The position numbers were made by a program, and so were the translations under genes. Under the pieces are notes generated by a model. It did not search any database, had not been told where the DNA came from, and saw nothing but the letters and a program-made list of their open reading frames with translations. This document shows positions 26,981-35,839 of a DNA stretch of 64,000 nucleotides, piece by piece (position 1 is the first letter of the stretch; the number at the start of each line of letters is the position of its first letter). The stretch comes from DASVHS01 sp038244815 (GTDB taxonomy: Bacteria > Acidobacteriota > Thermoanaerobaculia > Gp7-AA8). The DNA lies in contig JBBRTB010000018.1 in NCBI GenBank assembly GCA_038244815.1, positions 30,519 to 94,518 of the forward strand. Reading direction: 5' to 3'.

Positions 26981-28126
26981 ATGGGCGTCAGTGGAAATCT
27001 CAAGACGATGCTCCCCGGCGACCTGCTGCAGTGGTTGAGCCTGGGGCAGAAGTCGGGGACGCTCGTTGTCGCGAACAAGGACGTGGAGAAGAAAATCTTC
27101 TTCAGGAACGGACGTGTCATCTCGTCCGCCTCCAACGATCCCCGCGAATACCTCGGCCAGTTCCTGATGAGCCACGGGTATCTGAGCGAGGAGGAGCTGC
27201 GCAAGGCCATGGAAGTGCAGCTCCAGTCCGGCATCCTCCTCGGCAAGATCCTGGTGGTGATCGGACTGATCACCGAGCCCGATCTCATGCGCCTCATGCG
27301 CCTCAAGGCCGAGGAGGAGGTCTACGACGTCTTTCTCTGGAATGACGGCGAGTTTCACTTCATCGACAACGAGTTGCCGCAGATGGAGATGGTTCCGCTC
27401 AAGGTCGACGTCACCGGCATCATCATGGAGGGGACGCGGCGCGTCGACGAATGGCCGCGCATCCGCGAGGTCATTCCGCACGACAAGATGATCCCGGTCG
27501 TGCAGAAGCCGATCGAGCTCGACGAGGAGTTCGACGAGGCCCAGACCACCGTACTCGATGCCATCGACAGCAAGCGGACGATCGCCGAGATCGTGCTGGA
27601 GAGCCGCTCGTCGTCGTTCCTGGTCTGCTCCACCGTCGCCCCACTGGCGCGCGCCGGATTTATCCGCCTCGTGGAGAAGGGTGTCTCCCAGGCCGCCGCG
27701 CCGGTCGAGGAGGAGGTGCCATTTCCCACCGAGGGGTTCAGTGAGTCGGAGGAGATCATGTCCATGCTCAACGCGGCGCAGAGCGCCTTGCGGGCAAAGG
27801 ATTTCGACAAGACGCAGCGGCTCCTGAAAGCGGCGCAGAACCTCGACCCGAACCATCCGAAGGTGCGCAGCGCCACCAAGGGCGCGGAGGCCGTGATCAT
27901 GGCCGAGCTGCGCAATCAGGGCATTCACGACGCCCGGGTGCCGCGCATCGTCAAGTCGCTCGAAGAGATCACCACGATGAACTTCTCGCCCAACGAGGGC
28001 TTCATTCTCTCGCGCATCAACGGCACATGGGACATCGGCTCGCTGATCAAGATCAGCCCTATCCGCGAGGCCGACGCGCTGATGATCTTCTACCGGCTGA
28101 TGAAGGACGGGATCATCGCCTTCTAG
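26981..28126 (+). CDS. DUF4388/PATAN-domain protein
   Basis: This protein has 381 residues. The N-terminal DUF4388 (PATAN) domain has the pattern MLPGDLLQWLSLGQKSGTLVV...KKIFFRNGRVISSASND. Next is a segment like the GspE/PilB N-terminal domain (YLGQFLMSHGYLSEEELRKAMEVQLQSG). A winged-helix-like part follows (LDAIDSKRTIAEIVLES). A TPR-like helical pair (NAAQSALRAKDFDKTQRLLKAAQNLDP) comes later. PATAN proteins usually connect to receiver, GGDEF or motility signalling; the partner is unknown. The TAG stop lies in the left end of a MITE-like element. Confidence 0.85.
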   Translation: MGVSGNLKTMLPGDLLQWLSLGQKSGTLVVANKDVEKKIFFRNGRVISSASNDPREYLGQFLMSHGYLSEEELRKAMEVQLQSGILLGKILVVIGLITEPDLMRLMRLKAEEEVYDVFLWNDGEFHFIDNELPQMEMVPLKVDVTGIIMEGTRRVDEWPRIREVIPHDKMIPVVQKPIELDEEFDEAQTTVLDAIDSKRTIAEIVLESRSSSFLVCSTVAPLARAGFIRLVEKGVSQAAAPVEEEVPFPTEGFSESEEIMSMLNAAQSALRAKDFDKTQRLLKAAQNLDPNHPKVRSATKGAEAVIMAELRNQGIHDARVPRIVKSLEEITTMNFSPNEGFILSRINGTWDIGSLIKISPIREADALMIFYRLMKDGIIAF

Positions 28127-28258
28127 GAGTCTGCGCGCCAGAAACTGGCATGGAAATTCAGCTTTCGAGGTTGCCCCACAATCGAATTTCCACAGGGTAC
28201 GAGGCATCTGACTACCCCGAAAAATGAGCGATTTCCATTCTGCCGCGCAGACTCCTAG
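28123..28258. mobile_element. MITE-like 136-bp element with terminal inverted repeats
   Basis: CTAGGAGTCTGCGCG at 28123-28137 is perfectly repeated in inverse orientation ending at 28258. The match extends inward through CAG and, after a gap, TGGAAAT. The unit starts and ends with CTAG, and the stop codon of the PATAN gene is part of the left end. It encodes no protein and is unrelated to the heptamer arrays. It could also act as a strong bidirectional hairpin. Transposition is inferred only from structure. Confidence 0.5.
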
Positions 28259-28266
28259 GGCTTCGT

Positions 28267-28716
28267 TTAGCCGAGCCCCACCGCTTCGCGCACAGCCAGC
28301 TCCAGCTCGTTCATCTCGCCGCCGTCGGTCTCATGGTCATAGCCGAGAGCGTGCAGGAGGCCGTGCAGAAGGAGGTAGCGCACTTCGGTGGCCATGGAGT
28401 GCTTCTCGTCAGCGGCCTGTCTCCGGGCCTGATCGACGGAGATGACGATGTCGCCGAGCGGCTTTCCCTTGCGGTGGGGATCGCCGTAGGTCTCGTCGGC
28501 CGGAAAGGTCAGGACGTCGGTGGTCCTGTTCCTGTGGCGGAAGTTGCGGTTGAGGCTCTTCATGGCCTCGTCGTCGACGAAGGCGATGGAGACGTCGGTG
28601 ATGTCGTCGTCGAGTTTTCCGAGTTTGTCGAGCGTCAGCAGAGCCCGCCGGACGAATGTGGTCATGTCGCGCCGCGTGAGACGCGGCACGGCACTCCCGG
28701 TCACCTCGACGTTCAC
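28267..28716 (-). CDS. ybeY: Endoribonuclease YbeY (16S rRNA maturation)
   Basis: Metal-dependent RNase for 16S 3'-end maturation and ribosome quality control, 149 residues. The family zinc motif HGLLHALGYDHE and the upstream RTTDVLTFP and GDIVIS segments are intact. The start overlaps the phoH stop by 4 nt, the usual phoH-ybeY arrangement. Confidence 0.96.
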   Translation of the reverse strand: MNVEVTGSAVPRLTRRDMTTFVRRALLTLDKLGKLDDDITDVSIAFVDDEAMKSLNRNFRHRNRTTDVLTFPADETYGDPHRKGKPLGDIVISVDQARRQAADEKHSMATEVRYLLLHGLLHALGYDHETDGGEMNELELAVREAVGLG

Positions 28717-29711
28717 GACCGGGCGGCCTGCCGCTTCGCGGCCGCCTCGGCGGCATCGAGTTGCTCTTTTTTCTCGCGATCGGAACGGTCGTACGCGGTG
28801 ACGATCTTCGAGACTAGCGGATGGCGGACCACGTCCTTGTCGGTGAAGTCGAAGAATCGGATTCCCTCGACGTCCTGGAGGATCTGCCGGGCCACGCGCA
28901 GTCCCGATTTTTTCCCTTCCGGTAGGTCGACCTGGGTGACGTCGCCGGTGACGACCGCTTTCGATCCGAACCCGAGGCGGGTCAGGAACATCTTCATCTG
29001 CTCGGGCGTGGTGTTCTGCGCCTCGTCGAGGATGATGAAGGCGTCGTTGAGCGTCCGGCCGCGCATGAACGCCAGCGGCGCGATCTCGATGATGCTGCGC
29101 TCGATGAATTTCTCGACTTTCTCGATGCCGATGATGTCGTAGAGCGAGTCATAGAGCGGGCGGAGGTAGGGGTTGATCTTCTCGGCGATGTCGCCGGGCA
29201 GAAATCCGAGGCGCTCGCCGGCTTCGACGGCGGGACGGCAGAGGATGACGCGTTTGATCTGTTTGTCGTTCATGAACGCGGCGGCCGCGGCTACAGCCAG
29301 GAATGTCTTTCCTGTGCCGGCCGGCCCGATGCCGAACGTGATGTCGTAGTCCTGAATCGACTGCAGGTAGATCTTCTGGGCCAGATTGCGCGGCGTGACC
29401 ACGCGGCGCACCGACTGGCCGACGGCGTCGTCGGTGAAGAAATCAACGAGGTTGACGTCGGGCTTGTCGCGCAGGACGCGCACGCCGGTGGAGACATCGG
29501 CTTTCTTGATCGGATAACCCTGGCTGATGAGCTGCTGCAGCTCGCCGAGGAGTTTCTCGACGGGCCCGACGCTCTCGGCGGGACCCTTGACGAAGATCTC
29601 GTTGCCCCGCGAGGAGATCTTCACATCGAAGGCCTCTTCGAGCATGCGCAGATTCTCGTCATGATTGCCGAAAAGCGTGTGAGCGCCCTGTTCATCTAAC
29701 GTTAGTTCCAT
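28713..29711 (-). CDS. phoH: PhoH-family ATPase (YbeZ-like)
   Basis: RNA-associated ATPase with Walker A GPAGTGKTFLAV and Walker B FIILDEAQNTTPEQMKM, about 332 residues. RVILCRPAVEAGERLGFLPGD and TGDVTQVDLP are family hallmarks. An N-terminal KH-like segment (VKISSRGNEIFVKGPAESV) precedes the ATPase. ATG 29709-29711 with a GGAGA ribosome-binding site is preferred over 29741, whose extra residues (MKFEIRIGDP) come partly from the AT-rich heptamer array. It probably works with YbeY on ribosomal RNA. Confidence 0.94.
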   Translation of the reverse strand: MELTLDEQGAHTLFGNHDENLRMLEEAFDVKISSRGNEIFVKGPAESVGPVEKLLGELQQLISQGYPIKKADVSTGVRVLRDKPDVNLVDFFTDDAVGQSVRRVVTPRNLAQKIYLQSIQDYDITFGIGPAGTGKTFLAVAAAAAFMNDKQIKRVILCRPAVEAGERLGFLPGDIAEKINPYLRPLYDSLYDIIGIEKVEKFIERSIIEIAPLAFMRGRTLNDAFIILDEAQNTTPEQMKMFLTRLGFGSKAVVTGDVTQVDLPEGKKSGLRVARQILQDVEGIRFFDFTDKDVVRHPLVSKIVTAYDRSDREKKEQLDAAEAAAKRQAARS

Positions 29712-29725
29712 CGGGTCTCCAATGC

Positions 29726-29796
29726 GAATTTCAAATTTCAAATGAAGAATTCACAATTGCCGGCTGCCTTCTTGAAATTTGAAATTTGAAATTCGG
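29726..29796. repeat. AT-rich inverted heptamer arrays (TTGAAAT type)
   Basis: The left arm (29726-29747) has ATTTCAA units and the right arm (29772-29796) has three TTGAAAT units. They are exact complements around a ~24-nt spacer. The layout is the same as the GC-rich arrays but the sequence is entirely different. It lies between rsmD and phoH. Confidence 0.85.
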
Positions 29797-29798
29797 TC

Positions 29799-30386
29799 TT
29801 ATTTATTCTCTGCAATTGCTGTGGCAGCCTCTGCTAATTCCAAAAACGTGATCCACACTTCCCCGTATTCAGCGCGCCGTCTGACAACCAGGCCTCGGGC
29901 CTCGGGCCTCGGGCCTGGGTTCTCGAACGGCTTCGTGTTGCGACGGTGCTCCACGGCGACGATCGCTTCGGGAGTGAGTTTCAATCCGTCGATCGCGGTC
30001 AACAGCTCTTCGTACTGGTCGTAGTCGTACGGGGGATCGGCGTAGACGAGGTCGAACGGCTCCTTGAGCCGTTTCAGCACGGTGAGCACGTCGCCGGTGA
30101 GCGCGCTGACGGGCACTCCGAAGTCCGCCGACTGTCTGGCGATGCCGGCCGCATCGCGCTTGTCGTGATCGACCGCCGTGGCCGCGGCCGCGCCGCGCGA
30201 CAGCGCTTCGAAGGAGAAGATGCCGCTGCCGGCGAACAGCTCGAGAAAGCGGGCGCCGGCAATCGATCCGCCGACGATGTTGAAGTAGGCCTGGCGGGCG
30301 CGCTCCGAGGTCGGACGGACGTCGCCCGCGGGGACTGACACGCGCCGTCCGCGGAGCGTGCCCGCGGTGATCCGGAGTGACGACAA
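29799..30386 (-). CDS. rsmD: 16S rRNA (guanine966-N2)-methyltransferase
   Basis: SAM-dependent methyltransferase, 195 residues. The start LRITAGTLRGRRVSVP, the RPTSERARQAYFNI box, the SAM loop FLELFAGSGIFSFEALSRGA and the catalytic DPPY are all present. An array-derived stretch (NPGPRPEARGLVVRR) replaces the usual loop between the last strands, about residues 153-167. Its start is 3 nt from the stop of the upstream secreted-protein gene, so it ends a four-gene minus-strand operon. Confidence 0.93.
   Translation of the reverse strand: MSSLRITAGTLRGRRVSVPAGDVRPTSERARQAYFNIVGGSIAGARFLELFAGSGIFSFEALSRGAAAATAVDHDKRDAAGIARQSADFGVPVSALTGDVLTVLKRLKEPFDLVYADPPYDYDQYEELLTAIDGLKLTPEAIVAVEHRRNTKPFENPGPRPEARGLVVRRRAEYGEVWITFLELAEAATAIAENK
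29890..29919. repeat. Single GGCCTCG array inside rsmD
   Basis: About four GGCCTCG units are read in frame on the minus strand as PRPEARG near the rsmD C-terminus. No opposing arm is present. Confidence 0.8.
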
Positions 30387-30389
30387 CGA

Positions 30390-31274
30390 TCAGTTCCCGC
30401 TCCGGCCCACGAAGTAGTTGTACAGATCCTTCTTGGAGACGTACATGATCGTCGGCTGCGAGGTGCAGTGCAGCTCGACGATGTTGCCGTTCGTGATGAT
30501 GCGCTCCACGCGCCAGGTCTTGCGGTCGTCGGCAACGAGCTCATCGCCGACCTGCGGCTCGTAATTCGGCAGCGTGCTGGTGACCGCTCGGTCCTCGGAG
30601 ATGGCCCGCAGGAGGTCCTCGAGTGGCATGAGCGCGTCGTGGAGCGACTTCGGCTCGCTGCCGGCGGGGTCGAACGTGCGCTCGACGAAGGGTTCCTGCC
30701 CCCCGGCCTCGGTCCTCGGTTGACCTCGGTCCTCGGTCCTCGGTTGAGTAGATCCCTCGCCGTCCGGGCGGTTCGTGATGACCGGTTTGTACACGCGCAG
30801 CCAGGCCACGCGGTTTGGTTGGGGCGGCGTGAGATGACCGTTCTCGATTTTCGAGACCGTCTGCGGGGAGGCCAGCTCGAGATACTTCTTCATGGCGTCG
30901 GGCGGGATGATCACGCGCTTCTGGATCGTGCCGCCGGCGCCGCTCATGCGCACGACTACCAGTCCCCCTTCGAAGAACGAGATGCGCTGGTCGATGGCGC
31001 TGCTGCGCACGCGGTAGTCGAGCAGCGGAAGCGGGAGGCGTCCGTCGACGACCTGCGATCCGATGGCCTGGCGGCTGCCGGCCAGCTCTTCGATGTTGTA
31101 CTTGCGCAGCTTACGCGCCTGGCTTTCCGGAAGCGGCGTGGCGATGGCCCCGCCTAACGGCGCGGGATCGACCTTGCTGATGTCGTGTGGGGGAGGCGGT
31201 TGCTCCGGCGGCGGAGGATTCTGCGCGAGCGCTGGAAGCGCCAGGAAAAGGAGCGCAGCGAGAGAAGACTTCAT
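30390..31274 (-). CDS. Secreted protein of unknown function
   Basis: This protein has 294 residues with signal peptide MKSSLAALLFLALPALA, then a proline-rich stretch (QNPPPPEQPPPPHD). The body has no motif I recognise; GLVVVRMSGAGGTIQKRVIIPPD and VGDELVADDRKTWRVERI suggest two small beta domains. The middle contains an array-derived insert (STQPRTEDRGQPRTEAGGQ). It overlaps cca by 4 nt and precedes rsmD by 3 nt, but a role in RNA metabolism cannot be claimed for an exported protein. Confidence 0.75.
   Translation of the reverse strand: MKSSLAALLFLALPALAQNPPPPEQPPPPHDISKVDPAPLGGAIATPLPESQARKLRKYNIEELAGSRQAIGSQVVDGRLPLPLLDYRVRSSAIDQRISFFEGGLVVVRMSGAGGTIQKRVIIPPDAMKKYLELASPQTVSKIENGHLTPPQPNRVAWLRVYKPVITNRPDGEGSTQPRTEDRGQPRTEAGGQEPFVERTFDPAGSEPKSLHDALMPLEDLLRAISEDRAVTSTLPNYEPQVGDELVADDRKTWRVERIITNGNIVELHCTSQPTIMYVSKKDLYNYFVGRSGN
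30704..30747. repeat. CTCGGTC heptamer array inside the secreted-protein gene
   Basis: Two short runs of CTCGGTC/CTCGGTT units separated by GAC are read in frame (QPRTEDRGQPRTEAGG). The unit is a variant also seen in the mosaic arm at 26835. Confidence 0.75.
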
Positions 31275-32509
31275 TTCTGACTTGACGACTGCTCCCCATC
31301 AAGATACTTGATGGCGAGATCGCGTGCAAAAGCACGGGCCTCTCCGACCGGGATCTCGCCGTTGAAGACCGCTTCCCGCGTGCGCTCGAGCGCCCGCGCC
31401 ACGTGCGGGCCGCCCGGCACTTCCAGCTCGTTGCCGCGCAGGGGAATCCTGAACCGCTGGTATTCCTGGAACCGCGTCACGTAGTGCCGCTCGTCGGGAC
31501 GCTCGGCCACGATCATGGCCAGCATCTCCGGCGAGGCGGCTCTGAGCAGGCGGAAGCGCTGCCTGTCGGTGGCCGCTTCGTCCAGTGCCCGTTCGAACCG
31601 GGGGAGGTCACGTGCGATCTGCAGCACGGCCCGCGACCGCTTTTGCGAGAAGCCGGAGCCTTCCAGTTGTTCCAGGCCGGGCTCCGACCCGCGCAGCAGC
31701 ACGCCGGTATAGAGGACGTAGCGATCGAGCGCCGGCTGCGCGTCGAGCTGCCTGCGCACGCTCTCGAGAGCCTCGAGATCGGGTGCCGGCGTCACGGCCG
31801 AGAAGATTCTCCTGAGCACGCCCTCGGCGTGGAGCGCGGCCAGCACGCGCGGCGCATCTTTTTCATCCATCGCCACAAACAGCTCGCGCCAGAGCCGTTC
31901 CTTCGAGACCAGGACGAGCGCGCCGGCGGCGATGGCGTCGCGCATCAGCCGGGTGGTGTGAAACTCGATGGTGAATCCGAGCCTGCTGGCCAGGCGGACG
32001 GCGCGGAAGATGCGCGTCGGATCGTCGACGAAGCTCTTGTCGTGCAGCACGCGGACGATCCGCGCGCTGAGGTCGCGCTGGCCGCCGGCGGGATCGTGCA
32101 CCGAGCCGTCCAACAGGTCCAGGGCGATGGCGTTGATGGTGAAGTCGCGCCGGAGCAGATCGTCGTTCAATCTCCCCGGCGATACGGTCGGCAGCGAGCC
32201 GGGGGAGCGATAGCGCTCTTTCCGCGCCGTGGCGATATCGATCTCGGGAAAGCCTTCCGCCGTCACCTTGTAGGTGAGGAACTGCGGGAACGAGCGCACC
32301 CGTCCCTCGATCTGCTTTGCCAGCGCCCGGGCCAGCGTCGAGCTCCCGTCCTCGAGGGTCAGGTCGACGTCCAGTAGATTCCGTCCCAGGAGAAGGTCGC
32401 GCACCGGCCCGCCCACGAGAAACGGGCGGCAGTCTTTCTCGGCCGACACCTTGCGGATCAGATCGATCGCGCGGCGCTGCGAGTTGGGCATTTCCAGGAG
32501 ACGGCTCAT
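31271..32509 (-). CDS. CCA tRNA nucleotidyltransferase (poly(A) polymerase family)
   Basis: This class II nucleotidyltransferase has 412 residues with FLVGGPVRDLLLGR and the catalytic acids in LDVDLTLED. ARKERYRSPGSLPTV, LLRRDFTINAIAL and the DDPTRIFRAVRLASRLGF motif follow. It lacks the basic C-terminal tail of the pcnB protein at 7363, so it is the more likely enzyme for tRNA CCA ends. It overlaps both neighbours by 4 nt (glycosyltransferase before, secreted protein after). Confidence 0.88.
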   Translation of the reverse strand: MSRLLEMPNSQRRAIDLIRKVSAEKDCRPFLVGGPVRDLLLGRNLLDVDLTLEDGSSTLARALAKQIEGRVRSFPQFLTYKVTAEGFPEIDIATARKERYRSPGSLPTVSPGRLNDDLLRRDFTINAIALDLLDGSVHDPAGGQRDLSARIVRVLHDKSFVDDPTRIFRAVRLASRLGFTIEFHTTRLMRDAIAAGALVLVSKERLWRELFVAMDEKDAPRVLAALHAEGVLRRIFSAVTPAPDLEALESVRRQLDAQPALDRYVLYTGVLLRGSEPGLEQLEGSGFSQKRSRAVLQIARDLPRFERALDEAATDRQRFRLLRAASPEMLAMIVAERPDERHYVTRFQEYQRFRIPLRGNELEVPGGPHVARALERTREAVFNGEIPVGEARAFARDLAIKYLDGEQSSSQK

Positions 32510-33288
32510 CGGTTTCGGATTGCGTTTTCGTAGATACGTTCGAGAACACGAAGGCGTTGCCGGGGCCGGAACTTCCCGGCCGTCTGTCGTGCTGCCTCGA
32601 TTTTTTGTCGCGCCACCTCTGGCTTGAACAGGGCGGTCAGTATCGCATGAGTGAGCTCGTTGGGATCGTTGGGCGGGACGAGAAAGCCGGTGCGCCCCTG
32701 CTCCAGCCGCCGGTCATTGATGGCGATGCGCGTCGCGGCCACCGGCGTTCCCGCGGCGATCGCCTCGGCCACGAAACCGTCCAGGTCGATTTCGCTCGTT
32801 GCCGGATCGACCCACAAATCCACACCGGCTAGATCCGCCTGGGTAGGGACGCGCTCGAACAGGTTCCATGTGATGTCGTCGCGAAAGCGGTGGATGCGCA
32901 CGAGCGTCTGCTCGACCGCATTCATGATCGACGGCCGGGCGAAGGCGGCGATGACGAACGGGTTGCCGGGTTGCCGGGTTGCCGGGTGGCCGTGTTGACG
33001 GGGATCGAAGTAACGCTCTTCGACGGCCTCGGGGACCTCGAGCGGAGAGACGAGAGCCCATGGGCCTTTCGGGCGCCGCAGCGCGAAGCGGGGCCTGGGC
33101 GGGGCGGATGAAGCGACCCAGGGAATGGACAGGCCGCGCCGCGGCGGGGGTCCGTAGACGTGTGCGAGGTCCGCGGCGGCCTCGCTGCTCACCATCTCGT
33201 GCTTCTCCGACAGCGATGCCAGGTCGACGCGCTGGCACTTCTTGTCGAATTCGGAAGCGGAAGGGACGATGACCTGAAGGATGCGCAT
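32506..33288 (-). CDS. GT-B glycosyltransferase, short form
   Basis: This protein has 260 residues from ATG 33286-33288 (MRILQVIVPSASEFDKK). Upstream in-frame codons lack a good start context. The C-terminal half shows the donor-binding site of GT4-like enzymes: VDPATSEIDLDGFVAEAIAAGTPVAATR and GRTGFLVPPNDPNELTHAI. The N-terminal acceptor domain is much shorter than the usual ~180 residues, and DPRQHGHPATRQPGNPF inside it comes from an octamer array. Activity is therefore uncertain. It leads the cca/secreted protein/rsmD operon. Confidence 0.72.
   Translation of the reverse strand: MRILQVIVPSASEFDKKCQRVDLASLSEKHEMVSSEAAADLAHVYGPPPRRGLSIPWVASSAPPRPRFALRRPKGPWALVSPLEVPEAVEERYFDPRQHGHPATRQPGNPFVIAAFARPSIMNAVEQTLVRIHRFRDDITWNLFERVPTQADLAGVDLWVDPATSEIDLDGFVAEAIAAGTPVAATRIAINDRRLEQGRTGFLVPPNDPNELTHAILTALFKPEVARQKIEAARQTAGKFRPRQRLRVLERIYENAIRNR
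32961..32992. repeat. TTGCCGGG octamer array inside the glycosyltransferase gene
   Basis: Three TTGCCGGG units plus a degenerate fourth (GTGGCCG) are read on the minus strand as HPATRQPGNP. There is no opposing arm. Confidence 0.75.
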
Positions 33289-33330
33289 GACTGGTTCCGA
33301 AACCATTGTAGAATTAGGCGCTTCGCTCAA

Positions 33331-34641
33331 ATGAACCAGGAGATGATCGGGATCTACAGCGGCCGCGACGATCTCGTCGGGTCCCTCAGGCAAAGCTCTC
33401 CGTCACGGAACCTTGCCACGAAGGGAGACGAACGGGATGGTTGTCGCGTCGTGGTGATCGACGCCGACTCGCATGCACTCCTGGAGGCGCCGCCCCGAAA
33501 GAGTCTCGTGCGCGTCGTGCTTTGCAACGGCACGCTGCCGCCGCATCGCCGTCACGGCGAGATCCGGGTCGAGCGCGGTGCCTTCCTGTCCGCTCCCGAC
33601 GAGTATCTCGACTTCGCCAACGATCTGGCTGACGCGGCCATGCACGCCACGACGCTGGAGCAGCAGGTCACGTATCTCGCGCAGATCCACGAGATGATGT
33701 CGATGGTGGAGGCCGATGAGGTCTCCGAGCGCATCACACTCACCGTTCTCGACCTTCTCGGCCTCCCGACCGGAACGCTCTTTCTGCACGACCCGCGGCT
33801 GGAGCGCTATGTGGTCAGCTTCAGCAACGACGAGTCGTATCGCGAGACGGGGGAGTTTCTGCCCGGTGTGCCGCCCAGCCTGCTGCAGCGCGCGCTCTCC
33901 TCGGGCGAGCTGTTCGCGATGGAACAGAACCCCGCCGGCAGCGGGATGGTGGTGATGCCGTTGCAGGCCGGCGAGGACCTCATCGGCGTGATCAAGGTCC
34001 CGCTGCACAAGAACGACGCCGTCACGCCGGAGGCGTCGGCCAACGTGACGCGCTATCTGGCCGCGGTGACCCAGGTGCTCAGCAACATCTACCAGCTCAC
34101 GCGCAGCCGTGACCTGGCTATGCGCGACGACCTCACCAAGGCGTTCAACCGGCGCTTTTTCGAGTCGTATCTCGACGAAGAGATCGAGCGCTCCCGGCGT
34201 TACAGCACGCTGTTCAGCATCATCTTCCTCGACCTCGACGACCTGAAGATGGTCAACAACTTCTACGGCCACCTCACCGGCTCGCGAACGCTCCAGGAAG
34301 TGGCCAAGCGGATCCTGGGCGCCGTGCGCGGAATCGACAAGGTGGTGCGCTTCGGCGGTGACGAATTCTGCATCATCCTTCCGCAGACCGACAGCGACCA
34401 GGCCGTGGCCGTGGCCAACCGCGTCCGCAAAGCGATGACCGCGACCGTTTTCAACGTCGACGCGAACGTGGAGATCTCTATCACGGCAAGCTTCGGCATC
34501 GCCACGTATCCGACCCACGCCATCACCAAGGAAGGGTTGATCCGGCAGGCCGACACGGCCATGTACAAAGTGAAGTCGACGACGAAAAACGCTGTGGGAA
34601 TCGCCACGGTGGAAGATGCCACGCGGCCGGCGGCGACGTGA
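33331..34641 (+). CDS. GAF-GGDEF diguanylate cyclase
   Basis: Makes c-di-GMP. The protein has about 436 residues. A GAF-like sensor (about 110-260, EADEVSERITLTVLDLLGLPTGTLFLHD) is followed by a GGDEF domain. That domain has the active-site motif RFGGDEFCII and an intact inhibitory RxxD site five residues before it (RGID). ATG 33331 is chosen over the farther upstream in-frame start because a -10 (TAGAAT, 33309-33314) lies between them. There is no membrane segment. The receiver-PilZ protein at 9932 is a plausible effector. Confidence 0.92.
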   Translation: MNQEMIGIYSGRDDLVGSLRQSSPSRNLATKGDERDGCRVVVIDADSHALLEAPPRKSLVRVVLCNGTLPPHRRHGEIRVERGAFLSAPDEYLDFANDLADAAMHATTLEQQVTYLAQIHEMMSMVEADEVSERITLTVLDLLGLPTGTLFLHDPRLERYVVSFSNDESYRETGEFLPGVPPSLLQRALSSGELFAMEQNPAGSGMVVMPLQAGEDLIGVIKVPLHKNDAVTPEASANVTRYLAAVTQVLSNIYQLTRSRDLAMRDDLTKAFNRRFFESYLDEEIERSRRYSTLFSIIFLDLDDLKMVNNFYGHLTGSRTLQEVAKRILGAVRGIDKVVRFGGDEFCIILPQTDSDQAVAVANRVRKAMTATVFNVDANVEISITASFGIATYPTHAITKEGLIRQADTAMYKVKSTTKNAVGIATVEDATRPAAT

Positions 34642-34682
34642 GGGACTGACCGGCATTCGTCGAACCGCGAATCCCTATCTGC

Positions 34683-35789
34683 ATGTCCGACGAACTCTCC
34701 ATTCAGGGAACCCTCGCTGAGACGACGGTTCCGGATCTCTTCCGCTCCATCATCCGCAGCGCCGAGACGGCGGTCATGTCGCTCGACGCCACCGGCCGCA
34801 ACGACGTCATCTACTTCAGCGAGGGACGGATCATCTACGCGTCCAGCACCGATCCCGACGTCGGACTGGCCGAGACGCTGCTGCGCACCGGCGAGCTGAA
34901 CCTGGCGCAGTACAACGGCGTGATGGAGCGCCTGATGGTGTCGCGGCGCATCGGCTCACTCCTCATCGAGCTCGGATATCTCAAGCCGGAGGAGCTGAGC
35001 CGGGCCGTGGAGAGGCAGGCCAGCGCCATTGTCATCAACGCCATGCGCTATCGCATCGGCAGCTACACGATCGAGTTCACGTCCAACTTTCCGGACGAGA
35101 TCATCACCCTTCCGCTGACCACCGAGCGGCTGGTGCTCGACGGCGTGCAGATGATCGATTACTGGTCGCTGATCATGCGCGGCATCGGCAAGCTGGACCG
35201 GCCGCTGGAGCAGGTTCCCGGGGCGGACACGCGCGCCTACCAGCTCGAGCTCAACGACGAGGAGAGCCATGTGTTGTCGCTGCTGGCCGAGCCGCAGAGC
35301 GTGGAGAAGCTTTGCGCGCGCAGCTATCTCACGAACTTCGCCACCTGCCGCACGCTATGGGGTCTGCTCACCGTCAACCTCGTGCAGGACGCCATGGTCG
35401 CCGACCTCGACGAGAAGCGGACGGCCGAGGCCAGCGAGTACGAGCTCGAAGACATCGTGGAGCGGTACAACACCGCCTTCCAGCAGATCTTCAGCATCGT
35501 CTTCGAGAAGATCGGCGATCACATCTACGACTTCATGGACCGGGTGGTGCTGCAGCTCTCGCCGGAGACGCTGCCGTATCTCAGCGGGATGAACTTCGTG
35601 AACGAGGGCCGCGTCGACATCGACCAGTTGTTCAACAACCTCGTGGCCTCGGGCTCGGCCGACCGGGCCACGGTGATCCAGAACATCCTCAACGAACTGC
35701 TGTACGGATGGATCTACGAGATCCGCAGCGAGTTCGGCCCGCAATACGACGCCGAGGTCGTTCGCATCGCCGACTCCCTGAAGCGCTGA
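34683..35789 (+). CDS. DUF4388/PATAN-domain protein
   Basis: This protein has 368 residues. The N-terminal PATAN domain has SIQGTLAETTVPDLFRSIIRSAETAVMSL and DVIYFSEGRIIYASSTDPD. It continues with GSLLIELGYLKPEELSRAVERQ, as in the protein at 26981, and a helical C-terminal domain (VERYNTAFQQIFSIVFEKIGDHIYDFMD). Its position 41 nt downstream of the diguanylate cyclase suggests a shared signalling unit. The function is not established. Confidence 0.83.
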   Translation: MSDELSIQGTLAETTVPDLFRSIIRSAETAVMSLDATGRNDVIYFSEGRIIYASSTDPDVGLAETLLRTGELNLAQYNGVMERLMVSRRIGSLLIELGYLKPEELSRAVERQASAIVINAMRYRIGSYTIEFTSNFPDEIITLPLTTERLVLDGVQMIDYWSLIMRGIGKLDRPLEQVPGADTRAYQLELNDEESHVLSLLAEPQSVEKLCARSYLTNFATCRTLWGLLTVNLVQDAMVADLDEKRTAEASEYELEDIVERYNTAFQQIFSIVFEKIGDHIYDFMDRVVLQLSPETLPYLSGMNFVNEGRVDIDQLFNNLVASGSADRATVIQNILNELLYGWIYEIRSEFGPQYDAEVVRIADSLKR

Positions 35790-35839
35790 AGAAGCGCGTC
35801 GTTCGCGAGGCAGACGAGGTCACGGTTTACCGTCTCGAC

